A stretch of 45,199 nucleotides of DNA from Clostridiaceae bacterium OM02-2AC (GCA_003481775.1 QULU01000038.1:1-45199), one strand, 5' to 3'; shown: positions 24,480 to 32,750, counted from the stretch's first letter. Translations and numbers: made by a program. Notes: generated by a model from the letters alone, not told the origin.

Positions 24480-24968
24480 TCAGCTTCCTGCCTTTTGTAC
24501 AACCTCGCAGGATATTTGATGGGTATGAAGACAGTCCATGGCATGCTTCTGTACATCATTCAGCTTCTTTCTCTGAAAGAGATACACCGCTCCTGCATAT
24601 TGCCAGCCGGAGGGGTGCGTTACATGATCTCCTGAGAAAAAGAGCTTGACAGAGCTGCTGCTGCGAAGGATTTTCACCGCATGGATGTCCTTGTACTTCA
24701 TATGCCGCTGCTCTTTTGGAAGTGCCGGAAGAATTACCTCGTCCCGTTTAAATTCACATACCGGGGTGTTTTTGACAAGTCGAAAGCCATAGCGACACAT
24801 GGCTTTTACAGAAAACCAGAGCCCTGTGATACCAAAGAACGCAAGCAGAAAATGCCCGGTACCGTAAACATATATCGTCAGCAGCATAAGAAATATGGTT
24901 AAGCACAGATGCAGCAGCGTATACAGTAGTAGCTTTCCTCTGTCTTCCCGTACGATGTATTCCTTCAT
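24480..24968 (-). CDS. two-helix membrane protein of unknown function
   Basis: About 162 residues. Two adjacent membrane helices (about 15-55) are followed by a soluble C-terminal domain of about 95 residues with beta-rich pattern (EVILPALPKEQRHMKYKDIH). This resembles small membrane proteins with a PH-like domain found in Firmicutes, but the family was not firmly recognised. It is encoded within a catabolic operon between two aldolases, with no obvious catabolic role. Start is uncertain among three ATGs (24968, 24974, 24977) after GGAAAGG. Confidence 0.6.
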   Translation of the reverse strand: MKEYIVREDRGKLLLYTLLHLCLTIFLMLLTIYVYGTGHFLLAFFGITGLWFSVKAMCRYGFRLVKNTPVCEFKRDEVILPALPKEQRHMKYKDIHAVKILRSSSSVKLFFSGDHVTHPSGWQYAGAVYLFQRKKLNDVQKHAMDCLHTHQISCEVVQKAGS

Positions 24969-24991
24969 ATCCATCATCCTTTCCCGTGTTG

Positions 24992-25882
24992 TTATATGAG
25001 ATGATAATGCTGCAGCATCTCTTTGATTTTTTCATCATCCTGCGCACTGCATTCCAGCACCGGCTTCCTTGCCGGCCCGATTTCTGCAATTCCCGCAAGC
25101 TCTGCCGCACGCTTCATGACGACCGGTACCGTTCCCAGCTTCAATACGCTGCGCAGTACATCAATGTCCTTCTGCAATTCCTCTGCTTTTTCTGTTTCTC
25201 CATTTCGCAGTGCCTTGTCCAGCTCCACCAGTACCTCCGTTATCACATTGGAGGTTCCTGCCACTGCACCGCTTGCCCCTAATGCATAGCCATAGCTGAT
25301 TTTTGAATCCGAACCGATCAGCAGATCGAAATCATCCCGCTTCGCAATTTCTGCATACGCCTTCAGATTTTCTTCCTTTCCACTGCTGTCCTTGATACCG
25401 CAGATGTTCTTCACCTCTGCCAGACGTTTTACGACCTCTGCACTTAAATTGCAGCCTGTCGCCTTTGGTATGTTGTAGAGAATAATCGGAATGCTTACAC
25501 TTTCCGCAACCGCTGTGAAATGCTGAACCAGCTCTTCCTCTGTCGGTGTCAGAAAATACGGGGTAATCACACTCAGTGCATCCGCACCCAGCTCCTCCAT
25601 CTTCTTTGACAGACGGATGGTTTCCTTCGTACTGCACGCCCCTGTCCCTACATATACCGGAACACGGTGATCTACCATCTGGATTACCTTTTCGGCAAAT
25701 TCTATTTTTTCTGCTTCCTCAATCACATGAAACTCCCCGTTGCTTCCGAGAATGAAGATTCCCTTTACCCCCTTTGCGATCAGATGGTCGATCAGCTGCT
25801 GTGTCGCCTCATAGTTGATGCTTTGTTCCGCGTCACGATGAAACGGTGTTACGATTGGTGTGATGATTCCTTCCAGCTTCAT
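24992..25882 (-). CDS. dihydrodipicolinate synthase/N-acetylneuraminate lyase superfamily aldolase
   Basis: 296 residues, a full class I TIM-barrel. Schiff-base Lys in GIKDSSG (near 164), catalytic Tyr in ILYNIPK (near 136), substrate-binding GSNGE (near 46-50) and the YVGTGACST strand. GSNGE rather than GTTGE favours a sugar-acid aldolase or lyase over lysine biosynthesis, and so does its place in a PTS operon. It should cleave or form a 2-keto-3-deoxy acid with pyruvate as product. The exact substrate is not predictable. Confidence 0.9.
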   Translation of the reverse strand: MKLEGIITPIVTPFHRDAEQSINYEATQQLIDHLIAKGVKGIFILGSNGEFHVIEEAEKIEFAEKVIQMVDHRVPVYVGTGACSTKETIRLSKKMEELGADALSVITPYFLTPTEEELVQHFTAVAESVSIPIILYNIPKATGCNLSAEVVKRLAEVKNICGIKDSSGKEENLKAYAEIAKRDDFDLLIGSDSKISYGYALGASGAVAGTSNVITEVLVELDKALRNGETEKAEELQKDIDVLRSVLKLGTVPVVMKRAAELAGIAEIGPARKPVLECSAQDDEKIKEMLQHYHLI

Positions 25883-26497
25883 TTATCTGTCCCCGCTTTC
25901 TTTGATACTTGCGCCCAGACTGCCGCCCGGATGCCATTTCACATACTGCTGCGGTGTCAGATTCTTTGCGTTCTGTAGTAAGATGCTCAGGCTCTGCAGC
26001 ATGACCATCTCTGCCAGTATAGAGGCTCTAGGCGGCTTGTTCATAGCATCCCCCTCCTGATTGACACCGGCAATCAGGGTGACGTCCCCCTGCTTTGCCA
26101 GCCAGGAATCGGCTTTTCCGGTTACTGCAATCAGCTTGGCACCATTGCTTTTCAGTGTATCTACAGTTGCCTTCAGCTCGGTAGTCTCTCCGCTGTTGGA
26201 AATTGCAATTACGACATCTCCACTCAGCACCTGTCCCGCACTGCCATGTACGGCTTCCGTTCCATGCAGCTCATAGGTTGGTGTTCCTGTGGAGGATAAC
26301 AGTGATGCCGCATATCCGGCCACATGCCCCGGCTTGCCAATTCCTGTCACATGCACACGGTTATGATTTTGTTCCGCCTGCAGAATCAGTTCTCTGGCCG
26401 CAATCAGCGCCTCTGCGTCAATGCTGTCTATAAAATTTTTTAATTCGCTGGATTCGATATCCAGAAACTCCCGTATCTGTTCTTTTTCTACTGCCAT
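25883..26497 (-). CDS. SIS-domain sugar phosphate isomerase (KpsF/KdsD-like, no CBS domains)
   Basis: About 204 residues, one SIS domain. Seen motifs are HVTGIGKPGHVAGYAA, the phosphosugar loop AISNSGETTEL, and IAVTGKADSWLA. HGTEAVHGSAGQV resembles arabinose-5-phosphate isomerases (KdsD/KpsF), but the CBS pair is absent. I chose the ATG at 26497 with GGAAG upstream. It sits 4 nt after the HpcH-like gene and stops next to the start of the aldolase gene at 25882. It probably interconverts keto and aldo forms of the imported sugar phosphate. Confidence 0.88.
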   Translation of the reverse strand: MAVEKEQIREFLDIESSELKNFIDSIDAEALIAARELILQAEQNHNRVHVTGIGKPGHVAGYAASLLSSTGTPTYELHGTEAVHGSAGQVLSGDVVIAISNSGETTELKATVDTLKSNGAKLIAVTGKADSWLAKQGDVTLIAGVNQEGDAMNKPPRASILAEMVMLQSLSILLQNAKNLTPQQYVKWHPGGSLGASIKESGDR

Positions 26498-26501
26498 ATC
26501 A

Positions 26502-27263
26502 TTACTTCCTTTCCAGTTGCTCATATTCTCTCACTGCCTGTTTTAAGCCTTCCCGCATCAGTGCTGTATCAATAGCGGAAACAAGCAGACTGCTTTCCTT
26601 TTTAAAATATTCCTGCATCGCTCTGCCACCGATAATTCCAAAGCCCAAAGCTCGTTTCAAGCAGGCATCTGCGACCTTTTGAATCATGCTGAGTTCTTCC
26701 TCATGCATGAGATCATCCGGCCTGCCCAGCGATATTGCCAAATCACAGGGACCGATCAGAACACCGTCGATTCCCTTCACATTCAGGATAGCTTCGATGT
26801 TTTCCACACCCTGCTTTGTTTCGATCTGTACGATACTCATCGTTTTCTCATTTAGCTGTTTCATATGCAGGGCATGATTTCCCCCAGGGGCATAGTGCGT
26901 ATTGGCTCCCCCGGAATAGCTTCGTTTCCCCAGTGGTGGATATTTGCTCCACTGTACAAGCTGCTCTGCCTGTTCAGCTGTTTCAATCATAGGCACCATC
27001 ACACCGGCTGCACCGTAATCCAGAATTCTGGATACATCTGATCTTGCCAACTGTGCAACTCTGACGATGGATGAAAGCTTTCGCATATTGCCAAGCACCA
27101 TGAGATCATGCAGCTGTTCATAGGACAGGACACCATGCTCACAATCATACAAGATAAAATCCATTCCGCAATCCTGTGCCATGATGACCAGAGAAGGATG
27201 CGCCAGTGTTTTTACAAGGACACCCTTTGCTTTCTGCTGCTTAATCAGCTGTTTCAGTTCCAT
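26502..27263 (-). CDS. HpcH/HpaI-family class II aldolase
   Basis: 253 residues, the normal length. The fold is shown by DFILYDCEHG, GVMVPMIETAEQA, and the metal-binding Glu and Asp in IVQIETKQGVEN and LIGPCDLAISLG. Related enzymes cleave 2-keto-3-deoxy acids (rhamnonate, glucarate, HHED) into pyruvate plus an aldehyde. It follows the EIIC gene and is the first enzyme gene of the operon. AGGTAGG precedes the start. It may act on the same intermediate as the other two aldolases, or on a stereoisomer. Confidence 0.9.
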   Translation of the reverse strand: MELKQLIKQQKAKGVLVKTLAHPSLVIMAQDCGMDFILYDCEHGVLSYEQLHDLMVLGNMRKLSSIVRVAQLARSDVSRILDYGAAGVMVPMIETAEQAEQLVQWSKYPPLGKRSYSGGANTHYAPGGNHALHMKQLNEKTMSIVQIETKQGVENIEAILNVKGIDGVLIGPCDLAISLGRPDDLMHEEELSMIQKVADACLKRALGFGIIGGRAMQEYFKKESSLLVSAIDTALMREGLKQAVREYEQLERK

Positions 27264-27322
27264 AGGACCTACCTCTTTTCAAAAAGAAGGACAAGGACTT
27301 CCATCCCTGCCCTATCCGTGAA

Positions 27323-28612
27323 TCAGGCGAAGATTCCCAGAATCCAGTTCAGGAATGCTCCGATAATATTGTAGTCGACGTTCGGGAAGGATGCTCCGGA
27401 AATCCCCAGACCTGCGAATGCAGGATACAGAATCAGTGGCAGACCGGTCAATGCCATACCAACGATGAAGGAACCAACCAGTGCGCCCTTCCAGCCGCCA
27501 TAGGCATTTCCGAAGATACCGCACGTACCACCGGAGAAGAAGCAGATACCGGCTGCCGGAATCATAATGACACTGCTGTTGCATGCAATCATGATTGCCA
27601 TCGCTGCAAGACCGCCTACGAATGCTCCCACAAAGCCGATCAATACAGCTGTCGGTGCGAATGGGAAGATTGCCGGACAGTCAACTGCCGGTTTGGAGTT
27701 TGGAATATATTTCTCAGAAATAGCAACGAAAGCTGCGGTGATTTCTGCGATAAACTGACGCACACCATAAATCAGGACACTCATACCAGCCGCAAATTGC
27801 AGACCCTGCAGGAATGGATAGATAAACCAGATATCATTTCCTGCTTTTTCAAGCACGATATCCATATGACCGTTTACCACACAGGCGATTACAGCCACGT
27901 AGAACAATACAACCATGAATAATGCTACCGAGAAGATAAAGTCACGGAACAATTCAAAGAATTTCGGCATATTAACAGTGCTGGCATCTTTCTTCTCTTC
28001 TGTGCTTTTTCCCATTTTACCGAATAATTTCCCTACATATCCGGCAAATGCATAACCGATACAGTTGAAGTGACCCATAGCCAGGTTGTCAGCACCGGTG
28101 ATTTTATTCATAAACGGCTGACAGAAGGATGGCAGTGCTGCACCGCAGAAACCAAGCAGGATACCACCAGCGATTACTGTAAGCGGCATCGGCAGACCAT
28201 TTGCAATAAAGATCAGTGCGATAACGCATGCAAAGTACAGAAAGTGCTGTCCGGTAAGGAAGATCGCCTTAAATCTTGTGAATTTGGCAACAATCAGATT
28301 GACAACGAAGCCCAGCAGCATCACCAAAGCCACTTCCGTACCATAGGTATTCAATGCAAGACCTGTTGCGACCTCTACCTGCGTGGTAACCCCTTCAATT
28401 CCAAATGCTACATTGAACAAATCTGTAAATGTCTGTACAACCCCTGACATCGCTGTAGACCCAATGTTGAAGACCATAAATCCAATTACTGTTTTCATTG
28501 TACCGCTGATCACGTCCGTTGCGTGCTTCTTCTGCAGCAGCAGACCAATCATCGCAATCAGCCCCATAATCAATGCGGTATTTCGTGATTGCGCTAAAAT
28601 CGCATCTAACAT
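27323..28612 (-). CDS. PTS EIIC, ascorbate/UlaA (SgaT) family
   Basis: 429 residues with about ten to eleven helices. Features of the UlaA family are seen: RNTALIMGLIAMIGLLLQKK at the N-terminus, GFMVFNIGSTAM, and NCIGYAFAGYVGKLFG in the middle. It is the sugar-carrying membrane subunit and works with the EIIB and EIIA encoded upstream. The family takes up L-ascorbate or related sugar acids; the absence of UlaD/E/F-type enzymes in the operon argues against ascorbate. Start has GGAG upstream. Confidence 0.93.
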   Translation of the reverse strand: MLDAILAQSRNTALIMGLIAMIGLLLQKKHATDVISGTMKTVIGFMVFNIGSTAMSGVVQTFTDLFNVAFGIEGVTTQVEVATGLALNTYGTEVALVMLLGFVVNLIVAKFTRFKAIFLTGQHFLYFACVIALIFIANGLPMPLTVIAGGILLGFCGAALPSFCQPFMNKITGADNLAMGHFNCIGYAFAGYVGKLFGKMGKSTEEKKDASTVNMPKFFELFRDFIFSVALFMVVLFYVAVIACVVNGHMDIVLEKAGNDIWFIYPFLQGLQFAAGMSVLIYGVRQFIAEITAAFVAISEKYIPNSKPAVDCPAIFPFAPTAVLIGFVGAFVGGLAAMAIMIACNSSVIMIPAAGICFFSGGTCGIFGNAYGGWKGALVGSFIVGMALTGLPLILYPAFAGLGISGASFPNVDYNIIGAFLNWILGIFA

Positions 28613-28659
28613 ATGTTTTCTCTCCTTTAGTTATTTTTTATACATTCCCTTGTTATTCC

Positions 28660-28935
28660 CTATTTTGTGGCAAGAAACTCTTCCATTTTGGATTTCATTT
28701 CCACCTTGTCCATGATATTGCGAATCCCCAGTGCGTAAGGAACCTTGTCCTTTAATTCATCTGCCAGATCATCCATCGTGATGACAAGATCCCCGCTAAA
28801 TCCATTCAGTGAATCCAGATTCCCATGCTCGGTCTGGATCGGATAGCCGTTTTCGCTGATGACCTGATCCGCCTTGATTTTCAACAGCATACTGGATCCC
28901 ATGCCTGCACGGCAACATACTAAAGCTTTGTACAT
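28660..28935 (-). CDS. PTS EIIB, ascorbate/galactitol type
   Basis: 91 residues. The phosphorylated cysteine lies in ALVCCRAGMGSSMLLKIK (first or second Cys near 7-8), the UlaB/GatB P-loop. It carries phosphate from EIIA to the substrate bound on EIIC. AGGAGG precedes the ATG. Flanked by EIIA and EIIC genes. Confidence 0.93.
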   Translation of the reverse strand: MYKALVCCRAGMGSSMLLKIKADQVISENGYPIQTEHGNLDSLNGFSGDLVITMDDLADELKDKVPYALGIRNIMDKVEMKSKMEEFLATK

Positions 28936-28953
28936 ATCAGTTTCCTCCTTTTT

Positions 28954-29397
28954 CTATTTACTGATGTATTCCATGATTTCCTTTGCGCTCTCTGCCTGTT
29001 CCAGGAGCCTGTAAAATTCCGCATCCTCAAACATTCCCGCCAGCTCAGCCAGTGCATTCAGATGCTCCATGTTATCCTTTGCACTTAAACAGAACAGATA
29101 CTTCACAGGATCATTTGCTTCATTTCCGAAGACAACCGGTGTCTTTAAGGTTGCGATACCAATGGCACTTTCCAGTGCTCCGGACTCCGGTCTGGCGTGT
29201 GGAAGCGCAACATGCTTAGTAAGAACAATATAAGGTCCGTTTTCCTTTACTCCTGCAATCATGTCATCCACATAGGATTGCTTGACCTTGTGTTCGTCTA
29301 TCAGCGGCTGCGCAGATTTGCGAATTGCTTCTTCCCAGTCAGCGGCTTCAATGTTCAGCCGGATCAGCTTTTCATTTGTCAGATCTTTCAGCATCAT
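28954..29397 (-). CDS. PTS EIIA, fructose/mannitol/UlaC type
   Basis: 147 residues. Phospho-His is the second His of LTKHVALPHARP. The sequence is very similar to the C-terminal EIIA domain of the regulator at 21566-23641 (shared ALPH, GNxxNDPVKY, MAEL/LAEL and MF segments), implying a duplication. First gene of the operon, preceded by AAGGAGG. I chose the ATG at 29397; one codon later is equally possible. Confidence 0.93.
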   Translation of the reverse strand: MMLKDLTNEKLIRLNIEAADWEEAIRKSAQPLIDEHKVKQSYVDDMIAGVKENGPYIVLTKHVALPHARPESGALESAIGIATLKTPVVFGNEANDPVKYLFCLSAKDNMEHLNALAELAGMFEDAEFYRLLEQAESAKEIMEYISK

Positions 29398-29436
29398 GTC
29401 ACCTCCTTCACGTTTCCTCGTTTGCTTTACACCTAG

Positions 29437-29465
29437 ATAATAAAAGAGATTCAAAAACATTTCAA
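29437..29465 (-). promoter_or_regulatory. promoter of the UlaABC-type PTS / aldolase operon
   Basis: On the minus strand TTGAAA (29460-29465) and TATTAT (29437-29442) are spaced 17 bp, about 40 nt before the EIIA gene. Confidence 0.65.
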
Positions 29466-29575
29466 TCGTATTTAAGTTCAACTTTTGTTTTGGAGATTGA
29501 CAGGATATGAACTCTGGTAAACCCTTTATTTAAAGGACTTTTAAAGCATTTAACAACACATTTGTAAAGTCTTAT

Positions 29576-29600
29576 TTTTGTTTTGTAAGCGCACAAAGCC
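29576..29600. promoter_or_regulatory. shared operator motif, copy 1
   Basis: TTTTTGTTTTGTAAGCGCAC followed by AAAGCC is nearly the same as 23721-23743 upstream of the PRD regulator. It lies about 110 bp upstream of the PTS promoter and about 50 bp before the start of a short plus-strand gene. It partly resembles a cre site but the second copy does not, so a binding site for the PRD regulator is more likely. Confidence 0.55.
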
Positions 29601-29651
29601 TATACGGAAGTGATAAATACCGGATAGAAAAGGGCTGTAAGAGGGATTCCT

Positions 29652-29753
29652 ATGCGATGCAAAAAACAGGAAAGCATAGGGTTGCTATTAACTTCACTGG
29701 TTGTATACAGCAGCCTTGCAGGATATCTGATTCTCCTTCTTGGAAAATCATAA
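29652..29753 (+). CDS. possible 33-residue single-helix membrane protein
   Basis: The frame encodes MRCKKQESIG, then a hydrophobic stretch LLLTSLVVYSSLAGYLILLL and GKS, a basic head plus one membrane helix. Ribosome binding site AGAGGG lies 6 nt before the ATG. It is divergent from the PTS operon and close to the shared operator. It is too short for ordinary gene calling. Small one-helix proteins often modulate transporters or kinases; no role can be assigned. Confidence 0.4.
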   Translation: MRCKKQESIGLLLTSLVVYSSLAGYLILLLGKS

Positions 29754-30376
29754 TAATATGAACTCCCCTATGGCCAGTTTATAAAAAGAGCTTTCAAAGG
29801 GAAGAAATCCTTCAGCAAATAAAATTTTAACTCGCGTATTTGTGGAATGGATATTATGGAAATGGGAAACGGATGGATAAACGGTTGAAAATCTGTGAGA
29901 TTCTCGCTTACAGCCCTCCCATTTTTTGGCATACAATCAGCTTTTAATGTAATACCTGCATTTTCAGTATTTACTCTCACTCGGCTGCTGGTCATTAAGA
30001 GTAGTGATGAAATGAAAAAAGTGATACTGTTATCATTCTTCAATCAAAGAAAATATGCTCCTGCTCTATTGTGAAAACGTAAAAAAGCGATGATTCTTTC
30101 ATCCTTCAATCAAAGAAAGCTAGTTCCTTGCCTTACCTTGTGAAACGCAGTTCTGTTCTTGTTATAAAAAACAGCGGTATCCTTACTCATGCCATGCTAT
30201 GACTATATCCATTAAAAATGGATACCTGTTTCATTTTCTGCCGCAAAAGCTTATATAAAATACTGGAACATGGCGTATTACTGCCTTTCCAACACCTCTC
30301 ACAATTCGCTGTTATCAAACGATAAAAAGGCATTTCCCGGGAAACAGACCTTTTCGACAGAAACATACAGGCATAC
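29754..30376. other. 620-bp gene-free region with short repeats
   Basis: No gene is supported here. It holds an imperfect tandem repeat (30017-30151), an 8-bp hairpin TATCCATT/AATGGATA (30206-30224), and, on the minus strand, several stop-broken frames. The stretch looks like decayed or intergenic repetitive DNA. Confidence 0.5.
30017..30151. repeat. imperfect tandem repeat, two units of about 66-69 bp
   Basis: Unit 1 (30017-30082) and unit 2 (30083-30151) both start with AAAAAAGYGAT, share CTTCAATCAAAGAAA in the middle and end with TTGTGAAAA/TTGTGAAAC. Roughly 70 percent of positions agree by eye. It is non-coding in all frames examined. It may be one example of a dispersed intergenic repeat family. 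Confidence 0.6.
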
Positions 30377-30410
30377 AAAAAGGATGCAGCATAGCAATGT
30401 TACATCCCTT
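30377..30410 (-). terminator. terminator of the 98-residue hypothetical gene
   Basis: On the minus strand AAGGGATG pairs with CATCCTTT (one G-U) around an inner stem-loop, followed by a T-run. It starts 10 nt after the stop codon at 30420. Confidence 0.55.
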
Positions 30411-30419
30411 CTTATTCAA

Positions 30420-30716
30420 TTACTGATTTACTTCTGCATATTTTCTTCGCTCTGGGCTCAGATTATCCACATAATAACGGATTGTCAGGCTCGCTGCGCA
30501 TTTGCTTTTGTTTTTTGGCTCTACGATAAAGCCGTCACCCTCCAGCATAGCATCGAGCATTGCCTTACAGCATACATTCTGGTTTCTTACGCCCGGTTCG
30601 CACTCTTCCAGCAGATCCTTGGCATTTACTTCGATGTACAGCCACTGCTTGTCATGTGCTTCCTGCTTCTTCGCCTGTAAACAGTTAAGATAATCCTGCA
30701 TAGTCAGTTTTTCCAT
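30420..30716 (-). CDS. hypothetical protein, 98 residues
   Basis: A small soluble protein beginning MEKLTMQDYLNCLQAKKQEA. It is polar, with two Cys pairs (CEPG, NVCCKA) and no membrane helix. A DAMLEGDGFIVEPKNKSKCA segment suggests a winged or alpha/beta DNA- or nucleotide-binding fold, but no family was recognised. I chose the ATG at 30716 (AAGGGAG upstream). It stands alone with its own terminator. Confidence 0.65.
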   Translation of the reverse strand: MEKLTMQDYLNCLQAKKQEAHDKQWLYIEVNAKDLLEECEPGVRNQNVCCKAMLDAMLEGDGFIVEPKNKSKCAASLTIRYYVDNLSPERRKYAEVNQ

Positions 30717-30844
30717 AGATGTTTCTCCCTTCTGTTCTAGGATATGATATGTATTCATCCCCATTATATCATGTTTCTATAGATAATCACAAGGTTCCAT
30801 GAAAATTTAGCCCTATATTTACAGGCTGTATGAATAATGTTTCA

Positions 30845-31396
30845 TCATATTTTTTCTTTTAGCTTATCAATGCACCAGTTGGCCCATTTTATTTCATTCT
30901 GATAGTACATAAATCCATAGGTCATCGTCATCCCCCAGTAAAAGGATTCATTATCCTTGTGGATCTGTGCTTCAAATTCCGGAATTTTGTTTAAATCGTC
31001 GTTCATTTTATCAATGATATCGGAACATTCCCGTATGTATTTTTCCAATAGACGCATCGTCTTATCAATATCGATGTTACTGGAAAAAAATATCTTGATC
31101 AGCAGCGGATTCTTGTACTTCATGATATCCTCAAGATCCGCATCCGCCAGCCAGCGGTGAAGCTCCAGTCTTCCCTCTTCTGTGATATGAAACACCTTTT
31201 TATTCGGTTTATCACTCTGATATACAATTTCGCTGTCCACCCAGTTATGCTTTGTACAGGTGTTCAGCTCCTTGTAAATCTGCGACGTCTGCGCATGCCA
31301 GAAAAAGGCAATGCTTGACTTGAAATATCGGTCAATGTCATAGCCCGTCATTTCCGCATAATTCAACAGACCCAGAATCGCATGTTTCAGCGGCAT
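30845..31396 (-). CDS. PadR-family transcriptional regulator
   Basis: 183 residues. N-terminal winged helix typical of PadR: LKHAILGLLNYAEMTGYDID, then WHAQTSQIYKELNTC and a wing with NKKVFHITEEGRLELHRWL. The C-terminal half (about 90-183) is the helical dimerisation domain of PadR subfamily 2 (Vir-like domain). It should repress a promoter until a drug-like ligand binds. A perfect 9+9 palindrome lies over its own promoter, so it is probably autoregulated. No obvious efflux target is adjacent. Confidence 0.92.
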   Translation of the reverse strand: MPLKHAILGLLNYAEMTGYDIDRYFKSSIAFFWHAQTSQIYKELNTCTKHNWVDSEIVYQSDKPNKKVFHITEEGRLELHRWLADADLEDIMKYKNPLLIKIFFSSNIDIDKTMRLLEKYIRECSDIIDKMNDDLNKIPEFEAQIHKDNESFYWGMTMTYGFMYYQNEIKWANWCIDKLKEKI

Positions 31397-31420
31397 AGGT
31401 ACCCTTCTTTCTATATTTGC

Positions 31421-31442
31421 AGTATTCTACTATTAGAATACT
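31421..31442. promoter_or_regulatory. PadR autoregulatory operator
   Basis: AGTATTCTA (31421-31429) and TAGAATACT (31434-31442) are perfect 9-bp arms with a 4-bp spacer. They lie about 25-46 bp upstream of the padR start. The -35 TTGCCG lies just upstream and the -10 falls inside the palindrome. Confidence 0.65.
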
Positions 31443-31478
31443 ATAGGAACGGCAACTTTGCAACCATATTCTTTCATG

Positions 31479-32750
31479 TCAATTACTTTCCCGATTGCGA
31501 ATCGAGCGTATCGCATGCATGATTTTTTCATTGTTTTCCGATATCATTGACTGAAATTCCTTCGTCTTTTCCTTTACCATGAGCTCGTAGTTATCAATGA
31601 GGCCCTGTGTTATTTCCTTCATATCAATCTCATTCAGCTTTACGATGGGAGAGGCTATCATCACGGAATCTGCCATTTTCTGAAGCGTTTCCTTCGGCTG
31701 CAGCTCCTTGACCTTATCCATAATCAGCTTTGTCTTTCGGCGATCAATCAAATCCTGCAGGGTAATGGTAGCCATCTCCTCCTCCGGAATATCCTCAAAC
31801 AGAGATACATACCGCGATACATCGACGAGCATCAGCTTATACAGCTCCTCCATCGAACAGCCGCTGTCAAAATACTCATCCATCTTGGCAACCACCTTCT
31901 GCACCCGCTCTTCCTTCAAATTCATGAAGAAATCATTGATGAAATGATAGAAGAACTTTGGCATGACCGTTTTCTTCTCTGCCATAACATAGGCATTCTC
32001 CCGAAAATCCATCGCATACAAATTGTGATTGTGGTACAGCTCCTCCATATTTGTGCAGGGATAACAGGAACGCACATAGATCGGTTCTTTCAGATTTTCA
32101 AAGAACGCTGAAACACAATCGTTCTCATTCTCAAAAATCACCAGCTTTTCCAGAAATTCCGGATCCTTGGCCCGCTGTTCATACAAAGAAAGAATCGGCT
32201 TTGTAATTCCCGGTGCATTAAAGCTCACAACCTTTACCAAATAGTCCTGCAGCTCTTTTTTCATCGTTAAGGCTACATACAGAGACAGATTACCGCCCTT
32301 GGAATGTCCGCACATATAAAAGGGTTTTTGTATGTCTGTTTTCTGAATCTGATGCAGTGTTAGAATCTGCTGCCAGGTTGGATCCTTTAAAAACATACGA
32401 AAGTTATCCTTCCAATCCTGCCATCCGGTTTTGTGGTGTATATCATCCAGCTTTTCACTTCCTCGAAAAGCAAAAATTAGTGCATCCTCCATCTCAAATA
32501 TATAATATACAACGCCGCTATCAGCGTTATCGTTAAACCAGTCCTTAACTATCATATTGTCATATTTGTCCGGGTTCATCTGACGGACAAGCTTCATATT
32601 GTTCTGAAAATCAGGATACTGACCGTAATCCTGCATCAGCTGCTCATCTTCCTGTATATGCCGTATCATATCCGATACTGGTATGTTGCGAGCATACGTA
32701 TCGAAATAGGAAAGAAGAGAAAGATCGTAAAATGTTTTTTCACATAGCAT
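31479..32750 (-). CDS. DUF2974 (Mbeg1-like) alpha/beta-hydrolase fold protein
   Basis: About 423 residues. The lipase-like core includes ALIFAFRGSE (oxyanion region, near 90-99) and the nucleophile elbow YMCGHSKGGN with Ser near 150. HNHNLYAMDF may hold the catalytic His. The C-terminal 150 residues are helical and charged. No signal peptide, so it is cytoplasmic. Substrate unknown; relatives are annotated as lipase-like. I chose the ATG at 32750 (GAGGGTG 6 nt upstream). Confidence 0.85.
   Translation of the reverse strand: MLCEKTFYDLSLLSYFDTYARNIPVSDMIRHIQEDEQLMQDYGQYPDFQNNMKLVRQMNPDKYDNMIVKDWFNDNADSGVVYYIFEMEDALIFAFRGSEKLDDIHHKTGWQDWKDNFRMFLKDPTWQQILTLHQIQKTDIQKPFYMCGHSKGGNLSLYVALTMKKELQDYLVKVVSFNAPGITKPILSLYEQRAKDPEFLEKLVIFENENDCVSAFFENLKEPIYVRSCYPCTNMEELYHNHNLYAMDFRENAYVMAEKKTVMPKFFYHFINDFFMNLKEERVQKVVAKMDEYFDSGCSMEELYKLMLVDVSRYVSLFEDIPEEEMATITLQDLIDRRKTKLIMDKVKELQPKETLQKMADSVMIASPIVKLNEIDMKEITQGLIDNYELMVKEKTKEFQSMISENNEKIMHAIRSIRNRESN

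Noticed and set aside
24992..25882. Lysine-pathway dihydrodipicolinate synthase (dapA)
   Set aside because: GSNGE instead of GTTGE and the PTS-operon context point to sugar-acid metabolism.
29576..29600. Catabolite-response (cre) site
   Set aside because: TGTAAGCGCACAAA has two mismatches to the consensus and its twin at 23721 has about four, while both share flanking T/G-rich sequence; a pathway-specific operator fits better.
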